Of a stretch of DNA of 18,497 nt, positions 13,988 through 18,497 are shown piece after piece. The stretch lies in NCBI GenBank assembly GCA_021791075.1, contig JAJYXH010000048.1:1-18497 (forward strand). The letters run 5' to 3'. Position numbers and translations under genes: made by a program. The DNA is from Microcaldota archaeon. GTDB lineage: Archaea > Micrarchaeota > Micrarchaeia > Micrarchaeales > CABMGC01. The notes beneath the pieces are model-generated. The model saw nothing but the letters and a program-made list of their open reading frames with translations. It was not told the DNA's origin and searched no databases. Each line of letters begins with the position of its first letter. Positions within the stretch are counted from its first letter, which is position 1.

Positions 13988-14018
13988 CTATTGATTGTAT
14001 TCAGTTCAGGCGATCGGT

Positions 14019-15062
14019 ATGGTAGATTTCACCAACGAATTATTAGGAGGAAAGAGCGACGATGCGGCAACCTCACCGCAGATAAAGATAGTAACAATCG
14101 GAGTCGGAGGCGGCGGCAACAATACAGTAAACAGACTTTTGAAGGTAGGCGTCAAGGGCACGGATCTCGTTGCCCTCAACACGGACGTAACACACTTCAA
14201 GATAATCGATGACAGGATCAAGAAGATCCTCATCGGTAAGAGCATAACAAGAGGGCTCGGTGCTGGAGGCGCTCCAGACATAGGAGCAAAGTCCGCGGAA
14301 GTGGACAGGCAGCAGCTCGAGGAAGTGCTCTATGGTGCCCAGCTTGTCTTCCTGTGCGCAGGTATGGGAGGAGGAACCGGTACCGGAGCGATGCCGGTAG
14401 TTGCGCAGATTGCGAAGGAGCAGGGCGCGATAGTGGTTTCAATGGTAACCTATCCATTCGACCTTGAGAGGGTAAGAAAGGTCAAGGCAGAGGAGGGTAT
14501 CCAGAAGCTCAGGAAGTACTCTGACAGCGTGATCATACTGGACAACAACAGGCTAGTAAAGCTAGTGCCTAACCTGCCTATGAACGAGGCGTTTGCGGTA
14601 GCAGACGACATACTCGCAAAGGCGATAGGAGGACTTGTCTGGACTATCACGCAGCCAAGCTTGATCAACATTGACTTCGCAGATGTCCGCTCGATAATGG
14701 GAAGCGGAGACGTGGGATTCATCTCGGTTGGTACGGGAAAGGGCAACGAGAAGGTGCAGGCCGCCGCAGAGGCTGTCTTGAAGAACAAGCTTCTTGACGT
14801 GGACTTCGAGAACGCTAAGGGCGCACTTATCCACATATCCGGAGCATCCGACCTGACACTCGGAGATGCGATCAAGGCCGGGGAAGTGATAACGGAGCGC
14901 ATGGATCCAAAGGCCAACGTAAAGTGGGGAGCGAGAATCATCCCTGGATACGAGGGGCAGATAGAGATAGTGGCCATAGTGACTGGTGTCAAGGGATCCA
15001 GCATTGTCGGCAAGTTCGAGGAGCCTAAGGAGAGCACCTACAGCGGACTTGAAGCGATATAG
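14019..15062 (+). CDS. ftsZ: Cell division GTPase FtsZ, first paralog
   Basis: A protein of 347 residues. GVGGGGNNTVNRL near 28-40 and the tubulin signature GMGGGTGTGA at 115-124 bind GTP. NIDFADV at 217-223 is the T7 synergy loop with both Asp kept, so polymer-linked GTP hydrolysis should work. The C-terminal beta domain is complete (about residues 232-330, ending VTGVKGSSIVG), followed by a short acidic tail of under 20 residues without the bacterial FtsA/ZipA-binding peptide. The start is ATG 14019; an in-frame TTG at 13995 lies upstream of expected transcription. It forms the cytokinetic ring. A second paralog follows at 71 nt with its own promoter, so the two are separately transcribable. 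Confidence 0.96.
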   Translation: MVDFTNELLGGKSDDAATSPQIKIVTIGVGGGGNNTVNRLLKVGVKGTDLVALNTDVTHFKIIDDRIKKILIGKSITRGLGAGGAPDIGAKSAEVDRQQLEEVLYGAQLVFLCAGMGGGTGTGAMPVVAQIAKEQGAIVVSMVTYPFDLERVRKVKAEEGIQKLRKYSDSVIILDNNRLVKLVPNLPMNEAFAVADDILAKAIGGLVWTITQPSLINIDFADVRSIMGSGDVGFISVGTGKGNEKVQAAAEAVLKNKLLDVDFENAKGALIHISGASDLTLGDAIKAGEVITERMDPKANVKWGARIIPGYEGQIEIVAIVTGVKGSSIVGKFEEPKESTYSGLEAI

Positions 15063-15085
15063 GTAAAGATCAACAACTTTGTTTT

Positions 15086-15110
15086 AGGCAGCTTTCTTTT
15101 TTCGCTGCCT
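15086..15110 (+). terminator. Hairpin with T-rich loop between the two ftsZ genes
   Basis: AGGCAGC (15086-15092) pairs perfectly with GCTGCCT (15104-15110) across an 11-nt loop that is almost all T. Archaeal transcription ends at T-tracts, so this may terminate the first ftsZ transcript. It abuts the TATA box of the second gene. A purely structural or regulatory role is possible. Confidence 0.45.
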
Positions 15111-15120
15111 TTATATTTAA
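15110..15120 (+). promoter_or_regulatory. TATA element of the second ftsZ gene
   Basis: TTTATATTTAA lies only about 20 nt before the ATG at 15134, implying a leaderless transcript with slightly short spacing. It shares the core CCTTTATATTTA with the aIF5A promoter at 16225-16239. Confidence 0.55.
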
Positions 15121-15133
15121 TCGGTGACCAAAA

Positions 15134-16153
15134 ATGGGAGAAAATCAGTTTGACTATGATGCCTTTTCGCCAAAAATAGCGGTGGTGGGCGTCGGTGGGC
15201 AGGGAAGCAACCTAGTGAACAGGCTCTTTTCGCACAACATAAAGAGTGCGACGACTATAGCGGTAAATACGGACATGGGTCACTTGAACATGATAAAGTC
15301 ACACAAGAAGATACTTATAGGAAAGGAGATAACGCAGGGGCTTGGTGCGGGAGGGTTCCCGGAGGTCGCCGCGAAGTGCGCCGACATGTCGAGAAGGGAG
15401 CTCGAGGCGGCGCTTGAGGGCTACAACCTTGTCTTCGTAGCTGCGGGTATGGGAGGCGGAACCGGAACAGGAGCAGCGCCCACGGTGGCCAACGTGGCAA
15501 GGGAGCTAGGAGCAACCGTCATAGCGACAGTTACCTTCCCATTCGCACTCGAGAGGTCAAGGAAGCTGAAGGCCGAGTGGGGTCTGGAGCACCTGCAGAA
15601 GCAGGCGGACTGCACGATAGTCATAGAGAACGACCAGCTTCTCTCATACGTTCCCAACCTTCCGATAGAGAGGGCATTCGAGCTCGTTGACAACATAACA
15701 GGCAATGCCGTGAAGGGCATCTCCGACACGATAACGCTTCCGAGCCTGATAAACCTGGACTTCGCCGACCTTAGGAACGTGGTAAAGGACACGGGCACTG
15801 CGGTCATAAGCCTCGGGATGGGAAGCGGCCACGACAGGGTCGAGCAGGCTATAAGGTCTACAAGGACGCACCCGCTGCTCAACGTGGATTACGAGGGTGC
15901 GAAGGGGGGCCTCATACACGTGGTAGGAGGGTCCAATCTCACGATAAGCGATGCGACAAGGATAGGAGAGGGCGTAACAGACCTTCTCGCGCCTGACGCA
16001 AACGTCATCTTCGGAGCGAGGATGAACCCCGAGATGGGAGACCAGATACGGGTCATGTCCGTGATAACCGGAGTCAAGGCAAAGTTCGGAGTAAAGAGAG
16101 AGAAGGAGACCGGATCTGCGATGGCGATCGAGTCGATGGACAGGCTATACTGA
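15134..16153 (+). CDS. ftsZ: Cell division GTPase FtsZ, second paralog
   Basis: A protein of 339 residues, clearly paralogous to the gene before it but well diverged. GVGGQGSNLVNRL at 19-31, GMGGGTGTGA at 105-114 and the T7 loop NLDFADL at 207-213 are all intact, so it should bind and hydrolyse GTP. It starts only about 13 residues before the first beta strand and ends soon after the C-terminal domain (VITGVKAKFG), with a short basic-acidic tail. Many archaea have FtsZ1 and FtsZ2 with different parts in ring assembly and constriction; which one this is needs a tree. A hairpin overlapping the stop (AGGCT at 16142-16146, AGCCT at 16156-16160) might mark the transcript end. Confidence 0.95.
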   Translation: MGENQFDYDAFSPKIAVVGVGGQGSNLVNRLFSHNIKSATTIAVNTDMGHLNMIKSHKKILIGKEITQGLGAGGFPEVAAKCADMSRRELEAALEGYNLVFVAAGMGGGTGTGAAPTVANVARELGATVIATVTFPFALERSRKLKAEWGLEHLQKQADCTIVIENDQLLSYVPNLPIERAFELVDNITGNAVKGISDTITLPSLINLDFADLRNVVKDTGTAVISLGMGSGHDRVEQAIRSTRTHPLLNVDYEGAKGGLIHVVGGSNLTISDATRIGEGVTDLLAPDANVIFGARMNPEMGDQIRVMSVITGVKAKFGVKREKETGSAMAIESMDRLY

Positions 16154-16192
16154 AGAGCCTGACTGAATCCCGAACCCCTTTACTTCCATTTA

Positions 16193-16202
16193 GGGCTAGC
16201 CC
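16193..16202. promoter_or_regulatory. 10-bp palindrome upstream of the aIF5A promoter
   Basis: GGGCTAGCCC is perfectly self-complementary and ends about 25 bp before the TATA box of the aIF5A gene. It could be a small operator, or chance. Confidence 0.25.
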
Positions 16203-16224
16203 GAGTCGGATCTGCGTCTGCACA

Positions 16225-16239
16225 CCTTTATATTTATTT
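16225..16239 (+). promoter_or_regulatory. TATA element of the aIF5A-eS24-eS27 operon
   Basis: CCTTTATATTTATTT puts transcription near 16257, giving a leader of about 29 nt that carries a strong ribosome site. It is the only clear promoter before the run of six genes to the window end. Confidence 0.6.
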
Positions 16240-16275
16240 CCATTCATAGTATTGTGAGATTTATCTCTAATTTGC

Positions 16276-16280
16276 GGAGG
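16276..16280 (+). promoter_or_regulatory. Strong Shine-Dalgarno site of aIF5A
   Basis: GGAGG followed by five bases and the ATG at 16286. It fixes the start and contrasts with the leaderless genes nearby. Confidence 0.75.
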
Positions 16281-16285
16281 ATCAG

Positions 16286-16690
16286 ATGCCAGAAGACATA
16301 ATGTACTCTTCGATGAAGGACATAAAGCCGGGGAGGTTCCTTCTGATCGACGGGATCCCGTGCAGGGTCGTCGATCTCGAGTTCTCCGCACCTGGAAAGC
16401 ACGGCGCTGCGAAGGTAAGGGTCACGGCTATTGGCGTCTTCGACGGGCAGAAGAGGACGATGCTGGCTCCGAGCCATGCTGATGTGGAGGTCCCGATCAT
16501 AAACAAGAAGAAGGCCCAGGTCGTCTCGGTAACCGAGACATCGGCGCAGCTGATGGACCTGGAGACGTACGAGACCTTCGACGTGCTGATACCGGAAGAC
16601 ATGAAGAGCTCGATAAAGGCAGGGGCAGAAGTAGAGATAATAGAGAGCATGGGCAAGAGGGCCATAGCGAGAGTAACGGGAGGAGTATAA
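16286..16690 (+). CDS. eif5a: Translation initiation factor aIF5A
   Basis: A protein of 134 residues, normal for the archaeal factor. SAPGKHGAAKVR at 34-45 is the hypusination loop, with Lys38 the residue converted by deoxyhypusine synthase. The N-terminal SH3-like domain (10-70) is followed by the OB-fold domain (about 72-134). It binds the ribosome near the E and P sites and relieves stalling at proline-rich and other slow sequences. It leads the ribosomal protein operon, with its stop sharing one base with the next ATG (TAATG). The deoxyhypusine synthase gene is not in the window. Confidence 0.97.
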   Translation: MPEDIMYSSMKDIKPGRFLLIDGIPCRVVDLEFSAPGKHGAAKVRVTAIGVFDGQKRTMLAPSHADVEVPIINKKKAQVVSVTETSAQLMDLETYETFDVLIPEDMKSSIKAGAEVEIIESMGKRAIARVTGGV

Positions 16691-17019
16691 TGGATGTAAG
16701 CGTACTTGATGATAACGAGAACAAGCTCTTCGACAGGCGCGAGCTCAGGATACGCGCCGTGTACGAGGGAAAGACGCCCACGAGGGACGAGATAAGGGAG
16801 AGCGTCTGCAAGAAGCTCAACCTGAGCCCGGACACCTTCGACATAATAAGGATAGACCAGGGCTACGGCATGCGGGAGAGCGAGATAATAGCGCACTCGT
16901 ACAAGAGCAAGGAGTCCATGGACAAGTTCGCTAAGAGGAAGAAGGAGAAGGCGGGCGGAGCTCCGGCCCCTGCCGCGGCAACGCCTGCAGATCAGAAGAA
17001 GAAAGAGGAGAAGAAGTAG
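16690..17019 (+). CDS. rps24e: Ribosomal protein eS24
   Basis: A protein of 109 residues. It matches eS24: the N-terminal strand with ENKLFDRRELRI, the conserved YEGKTPTRDEIRESVCKKL at about 26-44 and YGMRESEIIAHSYKSKESM at about 60-78. The last 25 residues form a low-complexity Ala/Pro/Lys tail. It is part of the small subunit and is found only in archaea and eukaryotes. The start overlaps the aIF5A stop by one base, which suggests coupled translation. Confidence 0.93.
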   Translation: MDVSVLDDNENKLFDRRELRIRAVYEGKTPTRDEIRESVCKKLNLSPDTFDIIRIDQGYGMRESEIIAHSYKSKESMDKFAKRKKEKAGGAPAPAAATPADQKKKEEKK

Positions 17020-17029
17020 GTGTTTATAG

Positions 17030-17191
17030 ATGGCAGATAAACCAGCAGCTCAGGCAAAGAAGAAGTCGATAAAGGCCTACAAGCCAGCAGCAAAGTTCTG
17101 CTCCAAGTGCGGATGCAGGATGGCGGACCACAAGAACAGGTACGCCTGCGGAAAGTGCGGCTACACGGAGCTGAAGCAGCAGGGCAAGTGA
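17030..17191 (+). CDS. rps27ae: Ribosomal protein eS27 (S27ae type, zinc ribbon)
   Basis: A protein of 53 residues encoded from ATG 17030. FCSKCGCRMADHKNRYACGKCGY at about 24-46 holds the four-Cys zinc ribbon (CxxC...CxxC) and the HKNRYACGKCGYTE pattern of the S27ae family, which in eukaryotes is fused to ubiquitin. It has a basic Ala/Lys-rich N-terminus. In archaea it commonly follows eS24, as here. It lies 10 nt after eS24, with GGTG as a modest ribosome site, and its TGA overlaps the next ATG. Confidence 0.93.
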   Translation: MADKPAAQAKKKSIKAYKPAAKFCSKCGCRMADHKNRYACGKCGYTELKQQGK

Positions 17192-17895
17192 TGGCGAGCC
17201 TCTTGAGAGCCAAAGTCGCGGATAAGGATCTCTGGAAGGAGAGATCGGGAGGCATTATCGCGTTTCTCCTGATATTCATAGTCCTCAACCTCCTGTTCAA
17301 CGGCCTCACCGAGCTGCTATACTCCTCAGGCCACCTGAGCAGCATCGCATTCGGCGCGGAGCTGAGCGCGCTGCTCTCGATGTCCTTCTCGCTCTCAGTA
17401 TTCTACTATCTCTATCTGTACAAGAGGGAGAAGCTTGCGAAGATTATCTCAGGCCTAGGACTTGGAAAGAGCTCGGTCTCTCCCATGAAGATTGCGATAG
17501 GCCTGCTGCTCTTCGCCATAGTCGCTCTGCTCGAGCTCATGGTAACCGCATTGGGCGCCGCAACTGGTATATCAATAAACAGCAACGTGGCAACCTCCCT
17601 CGCATCGTCGCCGCTCTGGTTCTACGTCTTTATTGCGATAATAGCCCCGATAAACGAGGAGATACTCTTCAGGGGCTTTCTTGTTCCAAGGATAGGCATA
17701 GTCGCAAGCTCGATACTCTTTGCGCTCGGCCACCTGAGCTACAACTCCTCTTTTGGGATAGAGGTGATCGCTGCGCTCATCTTCGGGCTCGTCAGCGGGT
17801 ACGTGTTTAAAAAGACAGGCTCGCTTTATCCATCGATCATCGCCCATATACTAGTAAACGTCACATCCCTTATCCTGATCTTCGTGATTGCATGA
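17191..17895 (+). CDS. CPBP-family intramembrane metalloprotease
   Basis: A protein of 234 residues with about six to eight hydrophobic segments. The three family motifs are present: EEILFRG at 156-162 with the Glu pair, FALGH at 177-181 with His181, and HILVN at 219-223 with His219 and Asn223. These residues activate water or bind metal within the membrane in CAAX prenyl protease 2 (Rce1) and bacteriocin-self-immunity relatives. The N-terminal cytoplasmic stretch of about 18 residues is basic. The start is ATG 17191, overlapping the eS27 stop (TGATG); the frame is open further upstream but runs inside eS27. The substrate is unknown. Cotranscription with ribosomal proteins is clear, although a functional link is not. 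Confidence 0.9.
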   Translation: MASLLRAKVADKDLWKERSGGIIAFLLIFIVLNLLFNGLTELLYSSGHLSSIAFGAELSALLSMSFSLSVFYYLYLYKREKLAKIISGLGLGKSSVSPMKIAIGLLLFAIVALLELMVTALGAATGISINSNVATSLASSPLWFYVFIAIIAPINEEILFRGFLVPRIGIVASSILFALGHLSYNSSFGIEVIAALIFGLVSGYVFKKTGSLYPSIIAHILVNVTSLILIFVIA

Positions 17896-18497
17896 TGCTC
17901 AAGGTCATAATAGTCGAGCCTAGATACCAGATCAACCTTGGGTACATAGCCAGGATCTCTAAGAACTTCGGGATCAGCAGGCTCAACTTTGTCAACCCAC
18001 ACACGAAGCTTGACGGAGGCAGAGCGATGATGTACTCGAAGCATGCTCACGACCTGCTCTCCGGGGCGAGGACCTATGAGACGTTCGAGAAGGCCATAAG
18101 CGACTGCGAGATCGTTGTCGGGACCACGGGGGTCACCGAGAAGGCGAGAAAGGGATTCAGGAGGCTATACACGCTCGACGATGGGATCGGGAGGATAAGG
18201 AGCATGAGGCTTGGGAAGGACAGTAAGGTAGGCCTGGTCATAGGGCGTGAGGGAACCGGACTCAGCGTGGGCGAGTTGGAGAAGTGCGACATGGTCCTTC
18301 ACATAAGCGCAAATCCGGATTATCCTGTTCTGAACGTCTCGCACGCGCTCGCAATACTGCTCTACTCATTCAGACCCGAGGACTTCGGATCCCTTGATAG
18401 GGGTCGCGAGAGGGAGAGACCGAACAGGAAGGAACTCGAGTTCCTATTCTCCGCGTTTGAATCTAACATCAGGAAGAAGAAAAACATAAGGAATAGA
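17892..18497 (+). CDS. TrmJ-like SPOUT RNA methyltransferase, partial at the 3' end
   Basis: The frame is open for 202 codons from ATG 17892 to the window edge. VEPRYQINLGYIARISKNFGISRLNFVNP at about 8-36 is the SpoU motif 1 region, GTTGVTEK near 77-84 follows, and the knotted SAM-binding core is VGLVIGREGTGLS at about 114-126 with VLNVSHALAILLYS near 147-160. The order fits archaeal TrmJ, which methylates the 2'-O of nucleotide 32 in tRNA; TrmH-type rRNA enzymes are the alternative. The final charged segment resembles the C-terminal helix extension of TrmJ. The start overlaps the protease stop by four bases (ATGA); a second ATG directly follows. The C-terminus lies outside the window. Confidence 0.88.
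   Translation, partial: MMLKVIIVEPRYQINLGYIARISKNFGISRLNFVNPHTKLDGGRAMMYSKHAHDLLSGARTYETFEKAISDCEIVVGTTGVTEKARKGFRRLYTLDDGIGRIRSMRLGKDSKVGLVIGREGTGLSVGELEKCDMVLHISANPDYPVLNVSHALAILLYSFRPEDFGSLDRGRERERPNRKELEFLFSAFESNIRKKKNIRNR

Noticed and set aside
13995..14018. TTG-initiated extension of the first ftsZ
   Set aside because: It lies before the expected transcription start, and the ATG at 14019 gives the usual N-terminus.
1..18497. CRISPR arrays, tRNA or rRNA genes, toxin-antitoxin or phage modules
   Set aside because: No regularly spaced repeats, cloverleaf-like sequence or phage genes were seen. Short gaps hold only promoters and small ORFs. A covariance-model scan was not possible.

Overview
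The window is archaeal. It holds aIF5A with a hypusination site, ribosomal proteins eS24 and eS27, an ATP-dependent DNA ligase, a HemK-type aRF1 methyltransferase, an archaeal TrmJ-like SPOUT methyltransferase and two FtsZ paralogs. Most genes have a TATA element about 25-35 nt before the start codon and little or no leader; only a few have a strong Shine-Dalgarno site. GC is moderate, and Arg is mainly AGG/AGA and Ile often ATA. Very small genes, tight packing and many unassignable proteins suggest a DPANN-type archaeon, perhaps of the Micrarchaeota/ARMAN kind. That placement is inference from gene content and style, not from a marker tree.

Layout. (1) Positions 1-1303, minus strand: the N-terminal part of a large Ig-like surface protein whose C-terminus lies outside the window. 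(2) 1431-2503: a decayed DDE insertion sequence with diverged terminal inverted repeats and a perfect 9-bp target duplication. (3) 2556-4505: a DUF996-like membrane protein, a 40-residue extremely basic protein, and on the minus strand a transglutaminase-like protein without its catalytic Cys and a protein that looks like two ribosomal-stalk P1/L12 N-domains in tandem. (4) 4607-9735: an iron-sulfur assembly operon, made of an HTH regulator with a Cys cluster, then sufB-sufD-sufC-sufS and a 52-residue zinc ribbon. A possibly frameshifted helical protein follows. (5) 10148-11711, minus strand: HemK-like methyltransferase, a 44-residue ORF preceded by a perfect hairpin, and a small membrane protein. 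(6) 11795-13876: DNA ligase and, convergent with no gap, an O6-alkylguanine-DNA alkyltransferase. (7) 14019-16153: two ftsZ genes, each with its own promoter. (8) 16286-18497: aIF5A, eS24, eS27, a CPBP membrane protease and a partial TrmJ-like tRNA methyltransferase, packed with overlapping stops and starts.

How the genes work together. The suf block is a self-contained module: SufS takes sulfur from cysteine, SufB/SufD with the ATPase SufC form the scaffold, and the HTH-Cys protein is a plausible cluster-sensing autoregulator. A palindrome overlaps its TATA box. The ftsZ pair serves division, and the last block serves translation and tRNA modification. No tRNA, rRNA, CRISPR array or replication origin was seen, and no stretch over 300 bases lacks a gene or mobile element. 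The best candidates for something undescribed are the tandem P1/L12-like protein, the 40-residue basic protein, the HTH-Cys/palindrome/suf arrangement, and the hairpin-led 44-residue gene.
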